NCBI GenBank assembly: GCA_964482135.1
Contig: CAYZWF010000029.1
Location: forward strand, 1 to 27,038
Direction: 5' to 3'
From: UBA11136 sp964482135
GTDB lineage: Bacteria > Pseudomonadota > Alphaproteobacteria > UBA11136
Length of the DNA stretch: 27,038 nucleotides
Numbering within the stretch: the first letter of the stretch is position 1; every line of letters begins with the position of its first letter. Below the pieces are notes generated by a model that did no database searches, was not told the DNA's origin, and saw nothing but the letters and a program-made list of their open reading frames with translations. This document shows positions 14,066-22,389 of the stretch, piece after piece. The translations under genes and the position numbers were made by a program.

Positions 14066-16087
14066 ATGAGCGGCAAGGAACAAAAGCCCGGTGGTGGCAG
14101 GGGTGGCGGCGGCGAGGCCTCTGACGATACTCCTGGAGACGGGGTGTCCCCTGGGGTCCCGTCTGGGGCATCGTTGTCAGAGACCCCCGCCACCCCTGTC
14201 ATTGCCGGGCTGGCGGTGATTCGTGACTGCATAAAAACCCTTCCCGCCAGGCCCGGCGTCTATCGTATGACCGGCAAGGGAGACAAGGTGCTCTATGTGG
14301 GCAAGGCCAGGAACCTCGCCAAACGGGTGGTTTCCTATACCCATCTCGCGAAACTCCCGCGGCGGTTGCAACGGATGGTGGCCGAAACCACGGCCATGGA
14401 GATCGTTACCACCCATACCGAGGTCGAGGCGCTGCTTCTGGAGAGCAACCTCATCAAGCGTCTGGCGCCGCGCTATAACGTGCTGCTGCGCGACGACAAA
14501 TCCTTTCCCTATATCTTCATCGGCGGCGATCACGACTGGCCGCAGATCGACAAGCACCGCGGCGCGCGCTCCCGCAAGGGGGACTATTTCGGCCCCTTCG
14601 CCTCGGCCGGGGCGGTCAATGAGACCCTCAATATCCTCGAGCGCGCCTTCCTGTTACGCAGTTGTTCCGACGGGGTGTTCGCGGGCCGCAGCCGTCCCTG
14701 TCTGCTCTATCAGATCAAGCGCTGCTGCGCTCCCTGCGTGGGCCGCATCGAGGCGGGAGCCTATGCCGATCTGGTGGCCCAGGCCAAGGACTTCCTCTCG
14801 GGACGCAGCCAGGACATCCAGAAACGTCTGGCGGCTGCCATGCAACAGGCCAGCGAAGCCACGGATTATGAGTCGGCGGCGGTCTATCGCGACCGTATCC
14901 GCGCCCTGACCCAGGTACAATCGCGCCAGGACATCAATGTGAGGGGTCTGGACGAGGCCGACATTATCGCCATTCACCAGGCCGGCGGCCACAGCTGTAT
15001 CCAGGTGTTTTTCTTCCGGGGCGGTCGCAATTACGGCAACCGCGCCTATTTCCCGCGCCACGACGCCAATTTGACTGCCGAGGAGGTGCTGGGGCCTTTC
15101 ATCACCCAGTTTTATGAATCGCGCATCGCGCCGGCCTCGGTCCTCATCAGCCATGAGGTGGCCGAGCGGGAATTGATGGAACAGGCGCTGGCCTCGCGCG
15201 CCGGGCACAGGGTGTCCATACGGCAACCGCGCCGCAGCGCCAAGCGCAAGCTGGTGGAACATGCCGGGCTCAATGCCAGGGAGGCGCTCTCGCGGCGCTT
15301 GGCCGAAAACGCCTCACAGCGGCAATTGCTGGAGGAGGTGGCGCGGGTCTTCGGCCTCGATGCGCCGCCGGAGCGCATCGAAATTTACGACAACAGCCAT
15401 ATCCAGGGCGCCAAGCCGGTGGGCGCCATGGTGGTGGCGGGGGCCGAGGGCCTCAACAAGAAAGCCTACCGCACCTTTAATATTAAGGGCAGCGCGGCTA
15501 CAGACGACTCTGCGGACATGTCTCCTGCCATGTCTCCTCCTACGTCTCCGGGCGACGACTACGCCATGATGCGTGAGGTGCTGACCCGGCGCTTTACCCG
15601 CGCGTTGAAGGAAGATCCGGGACGGGAAAAGAAAAACTGGCCCGACCTGTTGCTGATTGACGGCGGCGCCGGGCATCTCAGCACGGCCTGTCAGGTGATG
15701 GCCGATCTTGGGCTCGGGAGTATCCCCGTGGCGGCCATTGCCAAGGGGCCTGAGCGCCACGCCGGGCGCGAGAGGTTCTTTGTTCCCGGCCGCGAGCCCT
15801 TCAGCCTCAAGTCCCGTGATCCGGTGCTGTTTTATCTGCAACGGCTGCGTGACGAGGCCCACCGTTTCGCCATCGGCGCCCATCGCGGCAGGCGCTCGTC
15901 GTCGCTGTCGCGGTCTATTCTCGACGAGATCGCGGGCGTGGGGCAGGCGCGCAAGAAGGCCTTGTTGCATCATTTTGGCTCGGCCCGTGACGTGGCCGGC
16001 GCTGGTCTTGAAGACCTGGAGGCGGTTTCCGGCATCAGCAGCGCGGTGGCGAAAAAAATCTACAGCCATTTCCATGATGATGGATAA
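14066..16087 (+). CDS. uvrC: UvrABC excision nuclease subunit C
   Basis: A 673-residue UvrC, which makes both incisions in nucleotide excision repair. Domains in order: a low-complexity Gly/Ser/Pro tail (1-~45); the GIY-YIG nuclease (GVY 64-66, YVG 77-79, LLLESNLIKRL) for the 3' cut; the Cys cluster RSCSDGVF to CLLYQIKRCCAPCVG; the UVR motif (DYESAAVYRDRIRAL) that binds UvrB; the RNase H-like nuclease beginning IEIYDNSHIQG with Asp442 for the 5' cut; and a C-terminal helix-hairpin-helix pair (IAGVGQARKKALLHHFG, AVSGISSAVAKKI). Odd features are the extended N-terminus and a repeat-derived MSPAMSPPTSPG insertion (485-496) just before GDDYAMMREVL. pgsA follows, a common bacterial order. Confidence 0.97.
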   Translation: MSGKEQKPGGGRGGGGEASDDTPGDGVSPGVPSGASLSETPATPVIAGLAVIRDCIKTLPARPGVYRMTGKGDKVLYVGKARNLAKRVVSYTHLAKLPRRLQRMVAETTAMEIVTTHTEVEALLLESNLIKRLAPRYNVLLRDDKSFPYIFIGGDHDWPQIDKHRGARSRKGDYFGPFASAGAVNETLNILERAFLLRSCSDGVFAGRSRPCLLYQIKRCCAPCVGRIEAGAYADLVAQAKDFLSGRSQDIQKRLAAAMQQASEATDYESAAVYRDRIRALTQVQSRQDINVRGLDEADIIAIHQAGGHSCIQVFFFRGGRNYGNRAYFPRHDANLTAEEVLGPFITQFYESRIAPASVLISHEVAERELMEQALASRAGHRVSIRQPRRSAKRKLVEHAGLNAREALSRRLAENASQRQLLEEVARVFGLDAPPERIEIYDNSHIQGAKPVGAMVVAGAEGLNKKAYRTFNIKGSAATDDSADMSPAMSPPTSPGDDYAMMREVLTRRFTRALKEDPGREKKNWPDLLLIDGGAGHLSTACQVMADLGLGSIPVAAIAKGPERHAGRERFFVPGREPFSLKSRDPVLFYLQRLRDEAHRFAIGAHRGRRSSSLSRSILDEIAGVGQARKKALLHHFGSARDVAGAGLEDLEAVSGISSAVAKKIYSHFHDDG

Positions 16088-16154
16088 ATTCCACCATGGA
16101 ATGTAAGATGGGCTCACTCCCCGCCGTTCCTCCGTTTCCGGGCCTTTTCACGGC

Positions 16155-16808
16155 ATGATAACCACTCTTCCCAATCTTCTGACCCTGTCGCGCATCGCCG
16201 TGATTCCCATTCTTGTGGGGCTGTTCTTCCTTGACGGCGCCGCGCCGCGCTGGGTGGCGCTGGGATTTTTCGCGCTGGCCGGGGCCACCGACTTCTTCGA
16301 CGGCTATCTGGCCCGCACCCGCGGCCAGTATTCGGCCCTGGGGCAGTTTCTCGATCCGGTGGCCGACAAGGTCTTGATCTCCGCCGTTATCCTGATGCTG
16401 GTGGCCTTCGACCGCATTTCGGGACTCACCGTGCTGCCGGCGCTGGTGATTTTGGTGCGCGAGATTATGGTCTCGGGCCTGCGCGAGTTCCTCGCCGAAC
16501 TGCGCGTCGGGGTGCCGGTGTCCCGGCTCGCCAAATGGAAGACCACCATCCAGATGCTGGCGCTGGGTTTTCTTATCGTCGGCGATGCCAGTCCCGACTG
16601 GATCCCGGCCATCCTGATCGGCGATGTGGGGGTGTGGCTGGCGGCGGGGATTACCCTGGTTACCGGCTATGACTATTTACAGGCGGGCCTGCGCCACATG
16701 CTGGACGAGAAAGAGGAGGTTTCCGTGGGGGATGCCTCTGGGGAGGACGGGAACAGCCAGGGCAAGGTCCATGGGAGTAGCGACGGCGCTTCACGTTCCC
16801 ACGGTTGA
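16155..16808 (+). CDS. pgsA: CDP-diacylglycerol--glycerol-3-phosphate 3-phosphatidyltransferase
   Basis: A 217-residue inner-membrane enzyme that forms phosphatidylglycerophosphate from CDP-diacylglycerol and glycerol 3-phosphate, the committed step to phosphatidylglycerol and cardiolipin. The CDP-alcohol phosphotransferase motif is complete: Asp46-x2-Asp49-Gly50-x2-Ala53-Arg54, then Gly63-x3-Asp67-x3-Asp71 (GATDFFDGYLAR, GQFLDPVADK). Membrane spans surround it. The last ~34 residues, after AGLRHMLDEK, form a hydrophilic Gly/Ser/Asp-rich tail not usual for PgsA. It lies 67 nt after uvrC and 62 nt before mobB, possibly in one transcript. Confidence 0.95.
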   Translation: MITTLPNLLTLSRIAVIPILVGLFFLDGAAPRWVALGFFALAGATDFFDGYLARTRGQYSALGQFLDPVADKVLISAVILMLVAFDRISGLTVLPALVILVREIMVSGLREFLAELRVGVPVSRLAKWKTTIQMLALGFLIVGDASPDWIPAILIGDVGVWLAAGITLVTGYDYLQAGLRHMLDEKEEVSVGDASGEDGNSQGKVHGSSDGASRSHG

Positions 16809-16870
16809 CAATCCGCCCCCGCCATCCTTTATCTCCCTAAACAGTTTTCTCCCGAAGAGAGAGTTCGTTC

Positions 16871-17395
16871 ATGAAGGTTTTTGGCCTGGCGGGATGGAGC
16901 GGCAGCGGCAAGACCACCCTGCTCGCAAAACTTCTGCCCGAATTGATAGCCAGGGGTGTTTCCGTCTCCACTATCAAGCATACCCACCATAAGGTGGAGG
17001 TGGACAAGCCCGGCAAGGACAGCTACGTGCACCGCGAATCCGGCGCCACCGAGGTGCTGGTGGGATCGCCCCAGCGTTGGGCGCTGATTCACGAGAATCG
17101 CGGTGAGCCGGAGGCCTCCCTCGACGGCCTGATCGCGCGCATGACGCCGGTGGATTTGTTGCTGGTGGAGGGGTTCAAGGCATATCCCCACGACAAGGTG
17201 GAGGTTTATCGCCAGGATAACGGTAAACCGCTGATCTGTGCCGAGGATCCCCATATCGTGGCGGTCGCCAGCGACGCGGAGCCGGGCGGGGCAGACCTGG
17301 CTGGGATCGATCTGCCCGTATTCGCCCTCGATGATGTGGCGGGGCTGGCCTCGTTTATTCTCGGGCGTTGCGGGCTCGCCGCGAAGGAAACCTAA
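16871..17395 (+). CDS. mobB: Molybdopterin-guanine dinucleotide biosynthesis protein B
   Basis: A 174-residue GTP-binding protein of the MobB family, a helper of MobA in attaching GMP to Mo-molybdopterin. The Walker A loop is GWSGSGKTTLL (8-18). The family segment STIKHTHHKVEVDKPGKDS and the downstream VDLLLVEGFK motif are clear. It starts after GAAGAGAGAG. moeA begins 3 nt after its stop, so the pair is translationally close. mobA is not in this window. Confidence 0.93.
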   Translation: MKVFGLAGWSGSGKTTLLAKLLPELIARGVSVSTIKHTHHKVEVDKPGKDSYVHRESGATEVLVGSPQRWALIHENRGEPEASLDGLIARMTPVDLLLVEGFKAYPHDKVEVYRQDNGKPLICAEDPHIVAVASDAEPGGADLAGIDLPVFALDDVAGLASFILGRCGLAAKET

Positions 17396-17398
17396 GCC

Positions 17399-18685
17399 AT
17401 GGCCCAGATTTCCGACGATTGCTTCGCCTTTGGCGGCGAGTTGATGCCCAGCGATGAAGCGCTGGCGGTTCTCGATCAACGCCTGTCCCCGGTGGTGGCG
17501 GTGGAAACCGTGCCCCTGCGCCAGGCCAGCGGCCGTATTCTTGCCGAGGATGTGGTGGCCGAATGTTTCGTGCCGCCCCATGACAACGCCGCGGTGGACG
17601 GCTATGCCGTCTATTTCGACGACCTTAACCCGCAAGCCGAAACCCTGTTGCCGGTGACGGCCCGAATCGCCGCCGGGCATCCCCTGGACCGGCCGCCGCG
17701 CCGTGGCGAGGCGCTGCGTATCTTTACCGGTGCCCCCATTCCCGGTGACGGCAACACGTCCGGCCCCGATACGGTGTTGATGCAGGAGGACTGCCGCGAG
17801 GAAGACGGTAAGGTGGCCATCCCTCCCGGCATTTCCCGTGGTGCCAATCTGCGCGAGAAGGGCGAGGACATGAAGCCCGGCGACGCGGTTCTTGAACGGG
17901 GCCGCCGCCTGCGCCCCCAGGACGTAGGATTGGCCGCCTCGCTGGGCTGCGCGGCGCTGCCGGTTTATGAGCCGCTGACCGTGGCGGTCTTCTCCAGCGG
18001 TGACGAGATATGCGATCCCGGAGAGAAATTGCCCCCAGGTGGAATCCCCGAGGGCGCTATCTATGACGCCAACCGCTATGGCCTGTTCGCTCTGCTTGAA
18101 GGGCTGGGTTGCCGGGTGACGGATTTGGGAATCCTGCGCGATGACGAAGCCGCCGTCACGGAAGCGCTGGCCAAGGCGGCCCCCGATCACGGCCTTATTC
18201 TGACCTCGGGCGGGGTTTCCACCGGCGAGGAGGATCATATCCGCGCCGCCGTGGAATCGCTGGGGAGTCTCCATTTCTGGCGTCTTTCCATCAAGCCGGG
18301 GCGGCCGCTGGCCATGGGACAGGTGGGAACCACCCCCTTCATAGGTCTGCCCGGCAATCCGGTGGCGGTGATGGTCACGTTTCTGCTTTTCGCCCGTCCG
18401 GCCATTCTCAGACTGTCCGGGGCCACCGATTTCCGGCCCCGTCTGTTCCGGGTTCGCGCCGGTTTTTCCCAGAACAAGAAGGCCGGACGCCGGGAATGGG
18501 TGCGGGCGCGGCTGGTGCAAGGGCCGCAAGGCGAGCCGGTGGCCGAGAAATTCCCGCACCAGGGCTCGGGCATCCTGTCTTCCATGGTGGAGGCCGACGG
18601 GCTGGTTGAACTGGCCGAGGACGTGTCCCATGTGGCAGAAGGAGATATGGTGGATTTTCTGTCCTTCCGCGAGGTTCTGTCATGA
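17399..18685 (+). CDS. moeA: Molybdopterin molybdenumtransferase
   Basis: A 428-residue MoeA, which inserts molybdate into adenylylated molybdopterin to give Mo-MPT in the cytoplasm. Motifs in order: PPHDNAAVDGYAVYFDDL, the GAPIP loop (FTGAPIPGDG), GANLREKGEDM, VAVFSSGDEI, IYDANRYGL, the MoCF-type LTSGGVSTGEEDHI and the C-terminal KPGRPLAMGQ and GLPGNPVAVMVTF. Length is usual for the family (~400-430). Its last codons overlap the moaD start (ATGA), so the two are coupled. Confidence 0.96.
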   Translation: MAQISDDCFAFGGELMPSDEALAVLDQRLSPVVAVETVPLRQASGRILAEDVVAECFVPPHDNAAVDGYAVYFDDLNPQAETLLPVTARIAAGHPLDRPPRRGEALRIFTGAPIPGDGNTSGPDTVLMQEDCREEDGKVAIPPGISRGANLREKGEDMKPGDAVLERGRRLRPQDVGLAASLGCAALPVYEPLTVAVFSSGDEICDPGEKLPPGGIPEGAIYDANRYGLFALLEGLGCRVTDLGILRDDEAAVTEALAKAAPDHGLILTSGGVSTGEEDHIRAAVESLGSLHFWRLSIKPGRPLAMGQVGTTPFIGLPGNPVAVMVTFLLFARPAILRLSGATDFRPRLFRVRAGFSQNKKAGRREWVRARLVQGPQGEPVAEKFPHQGSGILSSMVEADGLVELAEDVSHVAEGDMVDFLSFREVLS

Positions 18686-18933
18686 AGATCCTGTATTTTG
18701 CCTGGCTGCGCACCAAGACCGGCTGTGCCCAGGAAGAGCTGTCTCCGCCCGCCCATGTGAGCGACGTGGCGGCGCTGGTGGAATGGCTGAAGCAGCGCAG
18801 CCCCGGCCATGCCGAGGCGCTGACCGATCTTTCAGCGGTGCGCGCCGCCGTCAACCAGGAATTCGTCGCCTTCGACCATGCCCTGGCCGCCGATGACGAG
18901 GTGGCCCTGTTCCCGCCGGTGACCGGGGGCTGA
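18682..18933 (+). CDS. moaD: Molybdopterin synthase sulfur-carrier subunit
   Basis: An 83-residue ubiquitin-fold protein ending in the essential Gly-Gly (LFPPVTGG), whose C-terminal thiocarboxylate donates sulfur to precursor Z. It begins MKILYFAWLRTKTGCAQEEL, matching MoaD. The ATG overlaps the moeA stop, and moaE starts 4 nt after its own stop. The activating enzyme MoeB is not in this window. Confidence 0.94.
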   Translation: MKILYFAWLRTKTGCAQEELSPPAHVSDVAALVEWLKQRSPGHAEALTDLSAVRAAVNQEFVAFDHALAADDEVALFPPVTGG

Positions 18934-18937
18934 GGTC

Positions 18938-19402
18938 ATGACCGATCCCATGATCCGGGTTCAGGAAGAGGATTTCGACGTGGGCGAAGAACTAGCCCGG
19001 CTCTCCGGCGGCAAGCCGCAAGTGGGCGCGGTGGCCTGTTTCGTGGGGTTGGTGCGCGACATGGCCGAGAGCGACGCCATCGCCAGCATGACCCTGGAGC
19101 ATTATCCGGGAATGACCGAGAAACAACTGCACCAGACCGTGGCCCAGGCCATGGAACGCTGGCCCCTGGAGGATTGTCTCGTCATCCACCGCTATGGCCG
19201 TCTCGAGCCGGGAGACAGGATCGTTCTGGTGGCCGCCACCTCGGCCCACCGCGATGCCGCCTTCGAGGCCTGCCGCTTCGTCATCGACTGGCTCAAGACC
19301 AGCGCGCCTTTCTGGAAACAGGAGGAGGGCGGCGAAGGCGCGCGCTGGGTGGAACAGCGGCAAGACGACCGCGAGGCCGCGCGGCGCTGGGAGAAAGACT
19401 AG
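18938..19402 (+). CDS. moaE: Molybdopterin synthase catalytic subunit
   Basis: A 154-residue MoaE, which with two MoaD subunits converts cyclic pyranopterin monophosphate to molybdopterin. Signature segments are ACFVGLVRD, LEHYPGMTEKQL, IHRYGRLEPGD, VAATSAHRDAAFEACRF and WLKTSAPFWKQE, with candidate catalytic lysines Lys120 and Lys127. It is the last gene of the mobB-moeA-moaD-moaE cluster. The precursor genes moaA and moaC are not nearby, so this is a partial pathway cluster. A sensor kinase starts ~100 nt downstream. Confidence 0.95.
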   Translation: MTDPMIRVQEEDFDVGEELARLSGGKPQVGAVACFVGLVRDMAESDAIASMTLEHYPGMTEKQLHQTVAQAMERWPLEDCLVIHRYGRLEPGDRIVLVAATSAHRDAAFEACRFVIDWLKTSAPFWKQEEGGEGARWVEQRQDDREAARRWEKD

Positions 19403-19500
19403 AGCGGGTCTCTAGCCCCCCGTGCCTTGAGTTTTACCGGTACGGGTCGCACAATGTTCCCAACGGGCTTGTGAAGGGGCCTCTTTTCTATCCTATCCCC

Positions 19501-21336
19501 ATGATCGAAGCGGGCGAGACCATGCCGAACGCGGAGTCCACCCATTTTTCCTGGTACCGGCGGCCCCTGAGATATGTGGCGAATCTGCGCCCGGAATACA
19601 CCATCTACGGCACCAGCTTCGCCCTCGCGCTGACCTTCTTCGCCCTCTTTTTCCAGTCGGCATGGGGCGATTACCGCCACACCCTGAAAGAGTCCTATAT
19701 CACGGCGGGGAGCTATAACAAGATCCTCGAGGAATATGTGCTGCGCACCCTGGGCGCCATCGACATTTTGCTGGGGGCTGAGGCGGAACATGCCAAGTTG
19801 CATCCCTCTTCCGCCGAAACCAGCCACGCCGATTACGACCGCCGTCTGGTGCAGGCCACCAATGCCATTCCCGCCGTCTGGGGTCTGGTGGTGCTGGACA
19901 AGAACGGTGTTGTCCTGGCGCAATCCCGGCCTCTGCCACCACCGCCGGAAGGGTATTCGCAAACGCCCTTTTTCCGCGCCCATCGTCAAGGGGAGAGCGA
20001 GGGTCTTTTTATCGGCGCCCCCTTCTACAGCCCTTCCGCGGAGCGCTGGTTTGTGGGCTTCAGCCGCCGCCTGTCCTGTTCCGGCGGAGGATTTTGCGGA
20101 GCCATTCTGGCCATGGTTCCCCCCGGTTTTATGAAGGAGTTCATCGCCGGCATGAATGTGAGCCCCGACAGCCTGTTCGCGCTGATCCGCAGTGACGGTG
20201 TGGTCCTTGCCAGCGAACCCCCTGAAAGCCTGAAGCCGGGCGAGGATCTTTCCGGCAACAGCCTGTTCTCCCGTATTATCTATCTCACCGAGAGCGGTGT
20301 TTACGAGACCACCGACCCTGCAACCGGGCGCGCCCGCATATCCGGTTTCCGGCGGCTCGAGGCCTATCCCCTGGTGGTGGCGTTCAGCCTCGATTTTCAC
20401 CATGCGCTGGCTGGCTGGCGCGAGGAACAGGAATGGAAGCTGGTGTTCACGCTGGTGGGTGCGCTGTTGTCATTGGCCATGGCCCAGCTGTTGGTGCGCA
20501 TGATCCGGGCCCGGCACCGCGCCACCGAAGCGGCCCGGGCATTGGAAAATGCCGATCTGGCCAATCTCGCCAAGTCGGAGTTCCTGGCCAATATGAGCCA
20601 TGAACTGCGCACGCCGCTTAATTCGGTGATCGGCTTCGCCGAGCTTCTCGCCAAACAGTCCCACGGGCCCTTAGACGCCAAATATCTCGACTACAGCCAG
20701 CATATCAAGGAGAGCAGCATCCATCTGCTCAGCATCATCAACGATATTCTCGATCTGGCGAAGATTGAATCCGGGCGCATGGAATTGAATCAACAGAATT
20801 TCGATCCCCGGGAGACCATCGCGTCGAGCCTTCTTTTCGTCCGCGAGCGGGCCAGGGAAGGGAACATCGCCGTTTCAACCGAAATCGCCGACGATCTTCC
20901 CCTGCTTTTCTGTGACGAGCGTCGCATCAAACAGGTGCTCATCAATCTCTTGACCAATGCCGTGAAATTCACCCCGGAAAGCGGTTCCGTGACGGTTTCC
21001 GCCGCCCGTGATGATGCCCGTGATGATGAAGGTGACAATGACGGCGATAACAACGGCGGCATGACCATCACCATCACCATCAGCGACAGCGGCGTCGGCA
21101 TGACCGCCGACGATATGAAACTGGCCATGGAAAAGTTCCAACAGGTGGACTCAGCTCTCAACCGGTCCTATGAGGGAAGCGGCCTCGGCCTGCCCCTGGT
21201 GGCGGGCTTCGTGGAGCTTCACGGCGGCACCCTGGAGATGGAGAGTACGGTGGGCGAGGGCACCACGGTGCGCGTCCGGCTGCCGCGGGAACGTCTGCGC
21301 GACGCCCATGGAGAGTTCAGTTCCGCCGCATCCTAG
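19501..21336 (+). CDS. Membrane sensor histidine kinase with Cache-like periplasmic domain (orphan)
   Basis: About 611 residues. TM1 is near residues 36-54 and TM2 near 311-331. Between them lies a ~250-residue periplasmic region with PDC/Cache character (WGLVVLDKNGVVLAQSR, LFALIRSDGVVLASEP). Next come HisKA with the canonical box FLANMSHELRTPLNSV (His367), then the HATPase domain (NLLTNAVKFTP near 481, ISDSGVGM, EGSGLGLPL). No receiver domain is fused and no response regulator is adjacent, so it is an orphan kinase. The start could be the ATG at 19501 or 19522; neither has a strong ribosome-binding site. Residues 504-520 are an Asp/Asn/Gly-rich insertion in the ATPase domain. Ligand unknown. 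It is convergent with ilvE, with stops 17 nt apart and no terminator visible. Confidence 0.88.
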   Translation: MIEAGETMPNAESTHFSWYRRPLRYVANLRPEYTIYGTSFALALTFFALFFQSAWGDYRHTLKESYITAGSYNKILEEYVLRTLGAIDILLGAEAEHAKLHPSSAETSHADYDRRLVQATNAIPAVWGLVVLDKNGVVLAQSRPLPPPPEGYSQTPFFRAHRQGESEGLFIGAPFYSPSAERWFVGFSRRLSCSGGGFCGAILAMVPPGFMKEFIAGMNVSPDSLFALIRSDGVVLASEPPESLKPGEDLSGNSLFSRIIYLTESGVYETTDPATGRARISGFRRLEAYPLVVAFSLDFHHALAGWREEQEWKLVFTLVGALLSLAMAQLLVRMIRARHRATEAARALENADLANLAKSEFLANMSHELRTPLNSVIGFAELLAKQSHGPLDAKYLDYSQHIKESSIHLLSIINDILDLAKIESGRMELNQQNFDPRETIASSLLFVRERAREGNIAVSTEIADDLPLLFCDERRIKQVLINLLTNAVKFTPESGSVTVSAARDDARDDEGDNDGDNNGGMTITITISDSGVGMTADDMKLAMEKFQQVDSALNRSYEGSGLGLPLVAGFVELHGGTLEMESTVGEGTTVRVRLPRERLRDAHGEFSSAAS

Positions 21337-21353
21337 AATCTTGGTGGCGGGGG

Positions 21354-22253
21354 TCAGGCGGCGCTGGCGGCTTCTTTTCTGTGAGCACGGACCAGGGCTT
21401 CGTAATCCTCGATCATCTGGCGGCAGACCTCACCCGCTTCGAATCGGTAGTCGCCGATTTCCGACACCGGCGTTACTTCCACCGCCGTGCCGGTGAGAAA
21501 CACCTCGTCGGTGTCGGCCAGTTCCTCGGGCATGATGGCGCGCTCCACCACCTCGATACCACGCTTGCGGGCGAGATCGATGACGCTGCGCCGGGTGATG
21601 CCGTCGAGGAAACAGTCGGGGTCCGGCGTATGCAATACGCCCTTTTGCACCAGAAAAATGTTGGCCCCGGTGGCTTCGGCGATGCGGCCGCGGTAATCGA
21701 GCATCAGCGCATCGTCATAGCCTTGCGCTTCGGCGGCGTGTTTGCTCAGGGTACAGATCATGTAAAGGCCCGCCGCCTTGCTGTTGGTGGGCGCGGTATT
21801 GGGGGCCGGGCGCGCCCATTCCGCCACGCCCAGGCGGATGCCCTTCATGCGCGCCTCGGGCGTGAAATACGAAGGCCAGGGCCAGGTGGCGATGGCCACA
21901 TGGATCCGGGTCTGCTGGGCGGAGACCGCCATCATCTCGCTGCCGCGCCAGGCCACCGGGCGCAGATAGCCGTCCTCGATATTCTGGGCCGCCACCACCT
22001 CTTTGCAGGCGGCGTCGATGTCGTCCACCGAGTAGGGAATTTCGAACCCCAGGACGGCGGCTGAATGGAACAGGCGTTCGGTATGTTCGCGCAGCTTGAA
22101 GATATGGCCGCCGTAAACCCGTTCCCCCTCGAACACACAACTGCCATAGTGGAGGCCATGGGTCAGAACATGGGTCTGGGCGTCGCACCACGGCACCGTT
22201 TCACCGTTGAACCAGATCACGCCGTCGCGGTCATCGAAGGGAAGAATCGACAT
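21354..22253 (-). CDS. ilvE: Branched-chain amino-acid aminotransferase
   Basis: A 299-residue fold-type IV PLP aminotransferase, catalysing the final step of Ile, Leu and Val synthesis and their reversible deamination. It has the IlvE pattern HGLHYGSCVFEGERVYGG, RPVAWRGSEMM, the PLP Lys in APTNSKAAGLY (Lys159), the EATGANIFLV motif and FLTGTAVEVTPV near the C-terminus. I chose the ATG at 22253 (MSILPFDD), preceded by GGAG ~10 nt upstream; an upstream extension of the frame is not family-like. It is divergent from the response-regulator gene across 136 nt. Confidence 0.94.
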   Translation of the reverse strand: MSILPFDDRDGVIWFNGETVPWCDAQTHVLTHGLHYGSCVFEGERVYGGHIFKLREHTERLFHSAAVLGFEIPYSVDDIDAACKEVVAAQNIEDGYLRPVAWRGSEMMAVSAQQTRIHVAIATWPWPSYFTPEARMKGIRLGVAEWARPAPNTAPTNSKAAGLYMICTLSKHAAEAQGYDDALMLDYRGRIAEATGANIFLVQKGVLHTPDPDCFLDGITRRSVIDLARKRGIEVVERAIMPEELADTDEVFLTGTAVEVTPVSEIGDYRFEAGEVCRQMIEDYEALVRAHRKEAASAA

Positions 22254-22300
22254 CAAGGAACGAACTCCATTAAAAAACGGTCTTAAACTAAAAAGCGATT

Positions 22301-22329
22301 TTAAACCCTGGCCAGCTTGGGCATACAAT
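22301..22329 (+). promoter_or_regulatory. Candidate promoter for the response-regulator/kinase pair
   Basis: TACAAT (22324-22329, five of six -10 consensus) lies 17 nt after TTAAAC (22301-22306, a weak -35) in the ilvE/regulator gap. Three TTAAA elements (22270, 22283 and 22301) sit in the same gap and could be regulator-binding half-sites, but their spacing is irregular. Confidence 0.3.
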
Positions 22330-22389
22330 AGCCGGACGGCGGCAATCCGGGTGATAATTTGACTAATGGTTGAAGGCGAGTAAGTCAAT

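Noticed and set aside
13894..14124. A small plus-strand frame just before uvrC (76 residues)
   Set aside because: It overlaps the uvrC start in another frame, has no ribosome-binding site and no recognisable composition.
16829..18631. A 600-residue open frame antisense to mobB and moeA
   Set aside because: It mirrors two clearly conserved genes; long antisense frames are expected at this GC content, and it has no domain-like sequence or start signal.
22270..22306. TTAA elements resembling a CtrA site (TTAA-N7-TTAA)
   Set aside because: None of the pairs has the required 7-nt spacer.
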